NCBI GenBank assembly: GCA_002897995.1 | Contig: BDTT01000068.1 | Location: forward strand, 1-64,000 | DNA from: a bacterium BMS3Bbin10 | Lineage (GTDB): Bacteria; Pseudomonadota; Alphaproteobacteria; Rhizobiales; Methyloligellaceae | Reading direction: 5' to 3' | DNA length: 64,000 bases | Shown: positions 16,663 to 25,043 of the stretch, in pieces | Numbering within the stretch: the first letter of the stretch is position 1 | How the letters are laid out: each line of letters opens with the position of its first letter | Notes under the pieces: generated by a model | What the model was told of the DNA's origin: nothing | Seen by the model: the letters and a program-made list of their open reading frames with translations, nothing else | Database searches by the model: none | Program-made: the position numbers and the translations under genes

Positions 16663-16791
16663 CTGGAGCGGTTTTTCCATGACACTGAAGCCAAGCCGCC
16701 CGCTCCCCCTTACCCAACCACCCCGCAATGGTACCCTTGGGGTGGTTGGGTAAGGGGGAGCGGGCGGCTTGGAATATTAAAAAAAGCGCTA
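16663..16791. repeat. Large hairpin repeat, family C copy 2
   Basis: Perfect 34-base arms (16691-16724 and 16739-16772; CCAAGCCGCCCGCTCCCCCTTACCC...) with a 14-base loop GCAATGGTACCCTT. Compared with copy 1 both arms changed in a matched way (GGCCACC to AAGCCGCC, TTGCC to TTACC, CAGCC to CAACC). Left end CTGGAGCGGTTTTTCC. The right end AGCGCTA gives the TAG stop of the next gene. It lies between convergent genes. Confidence 0.9.
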
Positions 16792-18867
16792 ACGCCCTTC
16801 GCGGAACCAGGTGAGCGACAGGGCGCCCAGCAGCAGGGCCAGGGCGATGAGACCGGAAAAGAGCGGGATCAGACGCACGCCGCGCGTCACATAGGCGTCG
16901 CGTTTCCTGAATCCCATCCAGGCGGCGCCATGCATCACTCTGCCCGAGCGCAGCATGGCGAGGCGCGGCAGTTTTACGGCTGCCGCATCGCGCCCGGTCC
17001 AGAAGCTCCCGCCGCCCGTTTGCTCGAGGATTGGCTGTATACGCTCGGCCGTCGCACTCAGCGTCGAGAGTTCCTTGGTGTTCATCCGGCCGATATGGGC
17101 GACGGCGCGCAGCCCGCCCGACTTCAGCCGGTAGACGCCGTTGTCGCGTATATCCAGCACCTTGCGCCAATAGCCCGGACCCGCGGGCGCCAGCTCGACG
17201 GACCGTGTTTTTCCATTGGGAAGCGTCACTTCAACCGGTTCGACATTGTCCTTCATGGAGTGGCGCTCAATGGTGAGCGAGGTTTCGTCACCCGAGGCGC
17301 GCAGTATGTCTTCCTCCAGATCCGGCTCCTTCATGAGCCAGTGGGCAAGGCGGCGCAGCAGGGCGGTGTAAGGCCCGCCGCCCTCGAAGCCGCGCGCCCA
17401 CAACCAGGCATGGTCCGACAGCAGCAGCGCCACGCGGCCCTTCTTCAGCCGGTTCAGGATCAGCAGTGGCTTGTCGTCCGGCCCGTTCATCAGCACATCG
17501 CCGCGCGCGCCTTCCGCTTCGATCAGACGGAACCAGCGGCCCCACTGGGGCGGCCCGGATGCGTTTTCGCGCAGGCCCCGCGTGACCGGATGCCGCTTCC
17601 CGGTTTCGGTAATTGCGGGCCGGTAGGGTTTCTCGATCACCCGTCCGGTGGGGGCCGCGGGGAGGATTTGCGACAGCGGCGTGCGGTACAGGCTCGTCGG
17701 CGAGGCGTAGCGCGGACCGGCGGCCACCAGGACCGCCCCGCCGTTTTCCACATATTGCGCGACATTATCGAGATAGAGCAGCGGCAGGACGCCGCGGCGG
17801 TGATAGCGGTCGAAGATGATGAGATCGAACTCGTCCAGTTTCTCGGAAAAAAGTTCACGCGTGGGAAAGGCAATCAGCGAAAGCTGATTGATCGGCGTCC
17901 CGTCCTGTTTCTCCGGCGGGCGCAGAATGGTGAAATGAACAAGATCGACCGCGGCGTCCGACTTGAGCAGATTGCGCCATGTGCGCTCGCCCGCATGGGG
18001 CTCGCCCGAAACCAGCAGCACGCGCAGATTTTCCCGCACGCCCTCGGCGGCCAGAACGGCCTTGTTGTTGGCGGTGGTCAGCTCGCCCGGCGCGGCCTCC
18101 ACTTCCAGCTCGACAATGTTGAGACCGGCATGCCGAAAGCGGATCGGAACCTCGACGGTTTCGCCCGGCCGCACGCGCAGGGTTTCATCGGGCTGCCCCT
18201 CGCGGCGGACCGTCAGCGCCACCGTCTTGCCGCCCGCGCGCGCGGGCAGGTCGACGACACGGACCTCGGCATACTGCACACCGCCGACGAAACCGAAGCG
18301 CGGGGCGCGCACCACTTCCAGCCGCCGGTCGAACTCGTCCCGCTCGCCGGCAATAATCGCATGTACCGGCACCTGAAGGCCAAAGTCCTTCGCGCTGGCC
18401 GGGACGTCGTGAATCTGGCCATCGGTCAAAAGCACGACGCCGGCCAGCCGGTCGGGCGGGATGTCGGACAGCGTCTTGCCAAGATCGCCGAACAGAAGCG
18501 TCCCGTCACGGTCGCTGCCGCGCCCGAGCGGAGAGGAAACCCATCGCACTTCCATATCCGGGATCGCGCCAAGTTTCTCCGAAAGCTGTTTGCGTGCCTC
18601 GGCCGTTGCGCCGTCACGGCCGGTAAAACGCTGGCTTGCGCTCTCGTCAACCGCGACAACGACAATGTTGGACAGCGGTTCGCGGTCTTCCTGGCGCAGG
18701 TTCGGGTTTGCCAGCGCCAGCAACAAAAGCGCAAGCGCGCCGGTTCGCAGCAATGCGCCGCGCGCGCGGTTCCACAGCAGCCCGGCGGCAAGGACCGCGC
18801 CCGCGCCGCCCAGGGCGACAAGCACGTCCTGGGGCAGCAATGGCGAAAATTCGACGATCCAGTTCAT
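16789..18867 (-). CDS. Large membrane protein of the MoxR/DUF58 cluster (GATase-like/VWA-like)
   Basis: 692 residues. Two N-terminal transmembrane helices (VALGGAGAVLAAGLLWNRA, LLRTGALALLLLALANP) precede a degenerate von Willebrand-like segment (NIVVVAVDESASQRF) and Ig-like stretches. A class I glutamine-amidotransferase-like fold follows (DLIIFDRYHRRGVLPLLYLDNVAQYVENGGAVLVAAGPRY), then a C-terminal transmembrane helix (LIPLFSGLIALALLLGALSLTWF). No amidotransferase catalytic Cys is evident. It is the last gene of a minus-strand cluster with MoxR, DUF58 and DUF4159 genes, but a family C hairpin separates it from the DUF4159 gene. Probably an envelope-complex component. Confidence 0.75.
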   Translation of the reverse strand: MNWIVEFSPLLPQDVLVALGGAGAVLAAGLLWNRARGALLRTGALALLLLALANPNLRQEDREPLSNIVVVAVDESASQRFTGRDGATAEARKQLSEKLGAIPDMEVRWVSSPLGRGSDRDGTLLFGDLGKTLSDIPPDRLAGVVLLTDGQIHDVPASAKDFGLQVPVHAIIAGERDEFDRRLEVVRAPRFGFVGGVQYAEVRVVDLPARAGGKTVALTVRREGQPDETLRVRPGETVEVPIRFRHAGLNIVELEVEAAPGELTTANNKAVLAAEGVRENLRVLLVSGEPHAGERTWRNLLKSDAAVDLVHFTILRPPEKQDGTPINQLSLIAFPTRELFSEKLDEFDLIIFDRYHRRGVLPLLYLDNVAQYVENGGAVLVAAGPRYASPTSLYRTPLSQILPAAPTGRVIEKPYRPAITETGKRHPVTRGLRENASGPPQWGRWFRLIEAEGARGDVLMNGPDDKPLLILNRLKKGRVALLLSDHAWLWARGFEGGGPYTALLRRLAHWLMKEPDLEEDILRASGDETSLTIERHSMKDNVEPVEVTLPNGKTRSVELAPAGPGYWRKVLDIRDNGVYRLKSGGLRAVAHIGRMNTKELSTLSATAERIQPILEQTGGGSFWTGRDAAAVKLPRLAMLRSGRVMHGAAWMGFRKRDAYVTRGVRLIPLFSGLIALALLLGALSLTWFREGR

Positions 18868-18891
18868 GATCTCTATCGGCCCTACTGGTTG

Positions 18892-19021
18892 CTAGAGCGT
18901 TTCTTACAGTATTCCAAGCCACCCGCTCCCCCTTGCCCAACCACCCCGTGAGTGTACCCTTGGGGTGGTCCGTGCAAGGGGGAGCGGGTGGCTTGGCTTC
19001 GGGTTCATCGAAACCGCTCTA
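18892..19021. repeat. Large hairpin repeat, family C copy 3
   Basis: Left end CTAGAGCG. The arms (18914-18947 and 18962-18996) are complementary except for a small disruption in the right arm, where GGTCCGTGCAAGG replaces GGTTGGGCAAGG. The loop is GTGAGTGTACCCTT. The right end TTCATCGAAACCGCTCTA is the inverse of the usual left end, so this copy shows the full terminal inverted repeat. Its last CTA is the TAG stop of the DUF4159 gene. Confidence 0.9.
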
Positions 19022-21865
19022 CTGTCCAAGGCGTTCAAGCAGGGCCGGCACATGCACCTGATCGGCCTTGTAATTGCCGGTCAGCGCATACATGACGATG
19101 TTGACGCCGACGCGGAATGCCATTTCGCGCTGTATGTCTCCGCCCGGAACGACGGGAAAAAGCGCGCGGTTTCTGTCATCGAGCGCCCAGGCGGCGGCGA
19201 AATCGTTCGAGGTGATCAGCAGCGAACTTACACCATCCGTGCGCCGCGAACGCGCGGACTTGTCGGCTTCGCTCGCCGGGGTGGCTTCAACCCACAGCGC
19301 ACCGCCATCCCATCGGCCGGGGAAATTCCTGAGCAGGTAAAATGCCTTTGTCAGCACGTGATTTTCCGGAACCGGCTCCAGCGGCGGAATATCCAGATCG
19401 CCGATCAGCCTGGACAGCGCCGTGGCGCCCGGTCCCTGCGCCCCGACTCCGCCGGGCAGGGTTCTTTGATAGTCGCGCGTGTCGAAAACGATCATGCCGC
19501 CCTGCTTCATATAGGCGTCGATCTTGGCCAGTGTCTTTTCGGCGAGCGGGTTCGCATTTTCCCGAACGGGCCAGTAGAGCAGCGGGTAGAAAGCCAGCTC
19601 GTCGGTCTCGACATTGATGCCGACGGGCTCGGCCGGTTCAATGGCCGTGCGGGCCTTGAGTACACGGCTGAGGCCGCTCAGTCCCGCCAGGCTGACACGG
19701 TCGATTTCCGCATCGCCGGTGACCACGAAAGCAAGGCGTGTGCTGAGTGTGGCTTCAAGCGCCTGTGCATCGGTGGTGGTGCCCGATTGCTGCGCACCGG
19801 CGGATTGCGCCATTATCGCCAGCACCAGCAGCGCGGGCGCGGTGGCCGCCGCTCCGCGGCGGATCATCGACACAAGGCGCCCCCCCGCGGAGAAAACCAG
19901 CATGATAATCATGTCGGCGAGAAACAGTAAAAAGGCGGCCGCGAGCAGCATGGGTTTCAACTGCACCGCCTCCAGTTCGCTGTAGCCGATCTGCCGGCTC
20001 CGGCCCGAAGGCGGGGACAGGGGCTCCAGCACGCTCCGGGCGCGAATGATGTTGAGCGCGCGCGCGGAACTTGCAGAACCGTAATATCCCGGCGGGCGCG
20101 TCGGTCCGGGCTTGGCTTCATCGATCTTCCCCGCTTCGATCGGCGCGACGGCGGGCGAGGGGGCGATGAGCCGGCCGAATCCGTCAAGCACCTCGCGCGG
20201 CGCCAGCAGGCCTGTTTGCTGCGCGGCGGCATCGCCCGGGGCTTGCGCGCGACCGGCGGCTTTCGCCGCGCCGGGCGTGGTCACGGAACGTTCCGTGATA
20301 CGGCGCAGCATTTCCACAAACAGACCGGACATCGGCAGGCTCGACCAGTCGGAATTGGCGGTGATATGGAACAGCACGATCCAGCCGTCGCCGCGCCTGG
20401 CGGCGCTGACGAGCGGTGTGCCGTCTTTCAATCGCGCCCAGACCTTGGCCTGGCGGACGGCGGCGGGGTCCGTCAGCACCTGGCGGCGCACGGTTACGTC
20501 CGCCGGCGGTTTCAGCCCATAAAACGGGCTAGAATTCTCAAACGGCGAAAGTCGTTGCGGTGTGCTCCAGGAGAGCGAACCGCCCAGAGTGCGTCCGCCC
20601 CGGCGCAGCGCGGCCGGCAGCAGCCGGTCGCCATTCTTCTCAAGACGCGGTCCGGCGAAACGAACGAGTGTGCCGCCGCGTTTCACCCAGGATTCAATTG
20701 ATTCGAGTGAGCCCGAGACCAGCTTTCCTATGTCCGCCAAAATGAGGACCGAAAGATTCCGTTGCAGCAATTCTTCAACGGAGGAAGCAATGTTGCTCCC
20801 CTTCGCCGCCTCGACCTCCGTATAGGGTGAAAGTGCCCGTTCCACATAATAGAGCGGCGAAAGAAGCGGTTGGGCGAGTTCGCGCGCTTCACCCGAAATC
20901 ACCCCGACCCGGCGCCAGCGGGACCGCGAGTCGAGCAAATGAACCGCGCCGGCGGAAGTTTCACCGGCAATCTCAAGGCGTGCGATCTGGTTGCGAATTT
21001 CAAGCGGGAGTTCAAACGCCGCATCGGCTGCCGTGGCGCCTTTGGCAAAGGAGAAAGCGACCTCGCCCAGTTGCTCGCCGCGAGTCGTGAAGGCCTGTAT
21101 TGTGCCGCCCCGCGCGTTGCCGCCGGAGCGGATAACCTGTGCGGCCAGTCTGCCCTTCTCACCCTTGGCGGTGCGCAGCCCGAGCGTGCCTGCGCCCGAT
21201 TGAGGAAGCGCAATGGCAAGCGATGCCTCCCCGCCGGCAAGGGCGGACAGGGCGGCGGCGAATTCGCTCCCGCCGCCATAATCGAGGCCATCGCTCAGCC
21301 AGACGGCCGCCAGTCCCTCCTGGCCCTTGAATTCATTTCCAAGTTTTTCCGCGAGCCGGGCACGGTCCGGGTTAAAGGGAAGGGGCTGGAGAGAGGCGGC
21401 GGCCTCGCGCGCCTCTTGCGGGCTCATCGCGCTGATGCGGGTCTCGCGCGATCCGGCGGTGCCCATCAGGATGATCGGGCGGGAGTCGCGCTCGGCGCGG
21501 GAGATATAGGTGTCGATCAGGCTTTGACGCTCGCGCCATCCGCTGGCGGCGGCCCATCCGTTATCGGCCACGATAAGCACCGGTCCCGATCCGGGAAGCG
21601 CATCGCGGTCAGGGTGAAGCACGGGGCCCGACAGGGCGAAAATCAGCAGCGCCGCCATCGCTATTCTCAAGGCCGTCAGCCACCAGGGGCTGTGCGCGGA
21701 AGTTTGTTCCGCGTCTTCCAGGCCCTTGAGCAGGCGCGTCGGCGGGAAGACAATGGTTTTCGGGCGCGGCGGTGTAATGCGCAACAGCCACCAGATGGCC
21801 GGCAGCACGATGAGCGCGCCCAGCACGAGAGGCTGAAGAAACCCGATGGGACCAAAGCTCATCAT
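19019..21865 (-). CDS. BatA/DUF4159 domain membrane protein
   Basis: 948 residues. An N-terminal BatA-type region has two helices (LQPLVLGALIVLPAIWWLLRI and LTALRIAMAALLIFALSGPVL). A VWA-like stretch (VLIVADNGWAAASGW...DTYISRAERDSRPIILMG) follows. Two more helices lie near residues 650-710. A C-terminal DUF4159 domain comes last (LAFVVTGDAEIDRVSLAGLSGLSRVL, YPLLYWPVRENANPL, GGMIVFDTRDYQ). It overlaps the DUF58 gene by 4 bases (ATGA). Such proteins accompany MoxR chaperone-like ATPases in alphaproteobacteria. The precise role is unknown; an inner-membrane complex is inferred. Confidence 0.88.
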   Translation of the reverse strand: MMSFGPIGFLQPLVLGALIVLPAIWWLLRITPPRPKTIVFPPTRLLKGLEDAEQTSAHSPWWLTALRIAMAALLIFALSGPVLHPDRDALPGSGPVLIVADNGWAAASGWRERQSLIDTYISRAERDSRPIILMGTAGSRETRISAMSPQEAREAAASLQPLPFNPDRARLAEKLGNEFKGQEGLAAVWLSDGLDYGGGSEFAAALSALAGGEASLAIALPQSGAGTLGLRTAKGEKGRLAAQVIRSGGNARGGTIQAFTTRGEQLGEVAFSFAKGATAADAAFELPLEIRNQIARLEIAGETSAGAVHLLDSRSRWRRVGVISGEARELAQPLLSPLYYVERALSPYTEVEAAKGSNIASSVEELLQRNLSVLILADIGKLVSGSLESIESWVKRGGTLVRFAGPRLEKNGDRLLPAALRRGGRTLGGSLSWSTPQRLSPFENSSPFYGLKPPADVTVRRQVLTDPAAVRQAKVWARLKDGTPLVSAARRGDGWIVLFHITANSDWSSLPMSGLFVEMLRRITERSVTTPGAAKAAGRAQAPGDAAAQQTGLLAPREVLDGFGRLIAPSPAVAPIEAGKIDEAKPGPTRPPGYYGSASSARALNIIRARSVLEPLSPPSGRSRQIGYSELEAVQLKPMLLAAAFLLFLADMIIMLVFSAGGRLVSMIRRGAAATAPALLVLAIMAQSAGAQQSGTTTDAQALEATLSTRLAFVVTGDAEIDRVSLAGLSGLSRVLKARTAIEPAEPVGINVETDELAFYPLLYWPVRENANPLAEKTLAKIDAYMKQGGMIVFDTRDYQRTLPGGVGAQGPGATALSRLIGDLDIPPLEPVPENHVLTKAFYLLRNFPGRWDGGALWVEATPASEADKSARSRRTDGVSSLLITSNDFAAAWALDDRNRALFPVVPGGDIQREMAFRVGVNIVMYALTGNYKADQVHVPALLERLGQ

Positions 21866-22854
21866 GCGTCGCCCCCTTTGGGCAGGCCCGCATCTATGGT
21901 TTCGGCCGGCGGGCGGTAGCGGTAATCATGTTCCAGCCCGGCCAGGCGCGTGTGCGACGCCAGCAGCGCTTCTTCCGCCGGGCGGTCCGTGTGATGCACC
22001 AGCAGCGACCATTCCAGCCGCTTGAGCTCGGCAAGAATCGCATGGCGGTGCGCGACCATACGCTCATGAAAGCGAGTCCGAAGGCTCTCCGCGCGTCCGG
22101 CGATCACCCGCTCTCCGCCCTCCGCGGCGGTAAACTCCGTGCGGCCTTCATAGGGGAGGGATTCTTCCGCGGGATCGAGGATCTGCATGAGATGACCGCG
22201 CACGCCCTGCACCGCAAGCTGCTCAAGACGCGGCGCCAGATCCTCCGGCGGCTCCAGAAAATCGGAAAACAGAAGACATTCCGAAAACTGTCCCAGAGCC
22301 GTCACCGGCGGCAGGCTGTCTTGCGCGAATGCCGGGTCGCCGGCCCGGCGCGCAATCGACAGCGCCAGTTTGTTCACCGCGGCGCGCCCGGCGCGCGGAC
22401 GCCCGCCCATGAACGCGATGCGTTCACCGCCCTGCATAAGCAATTCGCCCATCGCCAGCGCCAGGACGATGGCGCGGTCCATTTTCGATGTCGCGGAAAG
22501 ATGTGAGCGGAACGCCATGGACGCGGAAAGGTCGATCCACATCCAGACCGTGTGCGCCGCCTCCCATTCGCGTTCGCGCACATAAAGATGGTCCGATGTG
22601 GCCGAGCGGCGCCAATCGATGGATTCAGCGGCGTCGCTGTCTTCGAAATGACGGAACTGCCAGAAGGTTTCGCCCGGACCCCGGCGGCGGCGGCCGTGGA
22701 TGCCGTGGGCTACCGTGTGGGATACACGCCGCGCCGCGACCAGCAATGACGGCATGCGGGCGGCCAGCCCATGAGCGTGGGCCTCCAGCTCATGAAGCGG
22801 CGAGGTCGTCTCTGTTTCCAAGATAGTGGTCTCTCTTTCCAAGGTCGGAGCCAC
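21862..22854 (-). CDS. DUF58 domain protein
   Basis: 330 residues with the DUF58 signature GRRRRGPGETFWQFRHFEDSDAAESIDWRRSATSDHLYVREREWEAAHTVWMWIDLSASM. The end of this block resembles a VWA metal site (DLSASM, like DxSxS). It is located between MoxR and the BatA/DUF4159 gene, overlapping the latter by 4 bases. DUF58 proteins are usual MoxR partners. Confidence 0.92.
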   Translation of the reverse strand: MAPTLERETTILETETTSPLHELEAHAHGLAARMPSLLVAARRVSHTVAHGIHGRRRRGPGETFWQFRHFEDSDAAESIDWRRSATSDHLYVREREWEAAHTVWMWIDLSASMAFRSHLSATSKMDRAIVLALAMGELLMQGGERIAFMGGRPRAGRAAVNKLALSIARRAGDPAFAQDSLPPVTALGQFSECLLFSDFLEPPEDLAPRLEQLAVQGVRGHLMQILDPAEESLPYEGRTEFTAAEGGERVIAGRAESLRTRFHERMVAHRHAILAELKRLEWSLLVHHTDRPAEEALLASHTRLAGLEHDYRYRPPAETIDAGLPKGGDA

Positions 22855-22865
22855 ACCGGGGGTCG

Positions 22866-23861
22866 TTACAGCCGCTGGGCAATCGATCCGATCACGGACC
22901 GGACGGTGATGCCTTCGGCGCGCGCGGCAAAGGTCAGCGCCATGCGATGCTTCAGTATGGGCTCGGCAAGGGCGGTGACGTCGTCCACCGAGGGAGCCAG
23001 CCGGCCGTCAATCAGCGCCTTGGCGCGAACGCCAAGCATCAGGGCCTGGCTCGCGCGCGGGCCCGGACCCCATGCAATCTGCTCGTTTATGGCGTCTTCG
23101 GCGCCGCTGCCGGGACGGGCTGAACGGACCAGCGTCAGGATCGCATCGACAACCTTCTCTCCGACCGGCATCTGCCGCACCAGACGTTGCGCGGCCATCA
23201 GGTCGGTCTCGTTGAGGATCGGTTTGAGCTTGGTTTCTTCGAGTCCCGTGGTAGCAAACAGCATACGCCGCTCCGCCGCCTGGTCGGGATAGTCGATGTC
23301 TATCTGCAGCAAAAAGCGGTCAAGCTGGGCTTCGGGAAGCGGATAAGTCCCTTCCTGCTCAAGCGGGTTTTGCGTCGCCAGAACATGAAACGGGCGCGGG
23401 ACCGGATAATTGACCCCGGCCATCGTGACATGGTGTTCCTGCATGGCCTGCAGGAGCGCCGACTGGGTCTTGGGGCTCGCCCGGTTGATTTCGTCCGCCA
23501 TCAGCAGCTGAGTGAAGACCGGGCCTTTCAGAAAGCGGAACGAGCGTTTGCCGCCGGCGCCTTCTTCCAGAACCTCCGAGCCGATGATGTCCGAAGGCAT
23601 GAGGTCCGGCGTGAACTGAATTCGCTTGTTGTTCAGGCCGAGAACCGTGCCCAGCGTTTCTACCAGAGAGGTCTTGGCGAGGCCCGGGACGCCGATCAGC
23701 AACGCATGGCCGCCGGCCAGCAATGTAATCAGCGTCAGTTCAATCACCCGGTCCTGACCGAAGATAACCGAAGCCGCCGCCTCATGGACATGGCGGGCCT
23801 TGTCACCCGCGGCCTCGAGGCGTTCGGCAAGTTTTTCGTCTGTTTGACTTAGTGCGCTCAT
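22866..23861 (-). CDS. MoxR family AAA+ ATPase
   Basis: 331 residues from MSALSQTDEKLAERL; the track start adds 20 residues. Walker A GVPGLAKTS, Walker B LLMADEINRASPKTQSALLQAM, and sensor 1 LATQNPLEQEGTYPLPEAQLDRF are intact, followed by a lid domain with an Arg-containing end (LTFAARAEGITVRSVIGSIAQRL). MoxR ATPases act as chaperones for VWA/DUF58 proteins. It is the first gene of the four-gene minus-strand cluster. It is divergent from the CoA pyrophosphatase operon, with about 190 bases between. Confidence 0.93.
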   Translation of the reverse strand: MSALSQTDEKLAERLEAAGDKARHVHEAAASVIFGQDRVIELTLITLLAGGHALLIGVPGLAKTSLVETLGTVLGLNNKRIQFTPDLMPSDIIGSEVLEEGAGGKRSFRFLKGPVFTQLLMADEINRASPKTQSALLQAMQEHHVTMAGVNYPVPRPFHVLATQNPLEQEGTYPLPEAQLDRFLLQIDIDYPDQAAERRMLFATTGLEETKLKPILNETDLMAAQRLVRQMPVGEKVVDAILTLVRSARPGSGAEDAINEQIAWGPGPRASQALMLGVRAKALIDGRLAPSVDDVTALAEPILKHRMALTFAARAEGITVRSVIGSIAQRL

Positions 23862-24050
23862 GGTGCTGAATATAATCTCGTAATGATCGGATCGGAATAG
23901 TCTGCCGCCAAATTTGGTCACAATCGTGTTAGAGCGGAAGTCAGGCGGCCCCTGGACTCACGACCCCTAAACTCACGACCGGCTCCCGCCGGGCAGCAAT
24001 CAGGCGCATCACTCTTTGACCGAACGATAGGCTTGACGGGACGATAGGCG

Positions 24051-24734
24051 ATGGCACATGTGCAAGACAAGGAGGCTGGCGAATTTACGGCAGACGACTT
24101 GCGCATCCGCGCGCGCGGTGTGCTGGCCACGCCCGAGCAGCGGATCGCCAGCGAGGATGGGGCGTTTCCCGGCCGCAGCGACTTTGAACTCAATCCCGAA
24201 CTTGAAATCCTGGCGGACGTCGAACACAAACGCACGGCCGCCGTGCTCATCCCGGTTATCAAGCGCGGGGGGGCGGCTTCCATTCTGTTTACGCAGCGGA
24301 CCGACGACCTCCCCACCCATGCCGGGCAGATTTCCTTCCCCGGCGGCAAGCAGGACGCCGGCGACGCCAATGTGGTCGATACGGCGCTCAGGGAAGCCCG
24401 GGAAGAGATTGGCCTCGATCCGGAATTTGTCGAGATGGTCGGCTTTCTCGACGACTATATAACATCGACGGGCTACAGGATTTCACCGCTGGTTGCGATC
24501 ATCCGCGAGGGATATTCGATTGCCCCCGACCGCAGCGAGGTCGCCGACATATTCGATGTGCCGCTAAGCCATTTGATGAATTCGGAGAACTATGAGATGC
24601 ATGCGCGGGAATGGCGTGGCGTGAAGCGCGTTTTTTATGCCATTCCCTACGAAGATCGCTTTATCTGGGGCGCAACCGCGGGCATGCTGCGCAATCTGTG
24701 CGATTGTCTATACAGTTTGGATTCAAAGAAATGA
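24051..24734 (+). CDS. CoA pyrophosphatase (Nudix, NudL-type)
   Basis: 227 residues. It combines the upstream coenzyme A Nudix motif (LLFTQRT-type: SILFTQRTDDLPTHAGQISFPGG) with the Nudix box GGKQDAGDANVVDTALREAREEIGL. It is predicted to cleave CoA and its derivatives to 3',5'-ADP and 4'-phosphopantetheine. Its stop overlaps the DUF6111 gene start (ATGA). Confidence 0.92.
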   Translation: MAHVQDKEAGEFTADDLRIRARGVLATPEQRIASEDGAFPGRSDFELNPELEILADVEHKRTAAVLIPVIKRGGAASILFTQRTDDLPTHAGQISFPGGKQDAGDANVVDTALREAREEIGLDPEFVEMVGFLDDYITSTGYRISPLVAIIREGYSIAPDRSEVADIFDVPLSHLMNSENYEMHAREWRGVKRVFYAIPYEDRFIWGATAGMLRNLCDCLYSLDSKK

Positions 24735-24994
24735 TACGCTTTTTTCTCGCCGTCATTGCCATGTTCTTCGTGCCGTTCCTCATTTACGCGGCCTTTGTTT
24801 TCGTGCGCCGGCGCGGTAATCTGGAAGGAAACCTCCTGGAAGACGCGCCGGTAAACTGGCTGGCGGTCGCGGGCACGATTCTGGCGGTTGGAACCTTTGC
24901 AAGCCTGGTTTCCATGGAAATCATTGAATATGAACAGGGGAGCCAGGCGCCCTCCCTGCGTGAGGGCCAGGTAAAACCGGGCCGCGGCCCCTGA
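24731..24994 (+). CDS. DUF6111 small membrane protein
   Basis: 87 residues from MIRFFLAVIAMFFVPFLIYAAFVFVRRRG, start overlapping the upstream stop; the track ORF at 24611 begins 40 codons too early. Two transmembrane helices: the N-terminal one and LAVAGTILAVGTFASLVSMEI. It lies between CoA pyrophosphatase and CCA-transferase genes, a conserved alphaproteobacterial order. Function unknown. Confidence 0.85.
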   Translation: MIRFFLAVIAMFFVPFLIYAAFVFVRRRGNLEGNLLEDAPVNWLAVAGTILAVGTFASLVSMEIIEYEQGSQAPSLREGQVKPGRGP

Positions 24995-25043
24995 CGCATG
25001 CGCGCATAACCATAAAGGTCCACTGACCCTAGGACTGTTCCAG

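Noticed and set aside
16609-18951. 780-aa plus-strand ORF
   Set aside because: It is the reverse-frame shadow of the 692-aa membrane protein gene; composition is typical of antisense GC-rich frames and no domain is recognisable.
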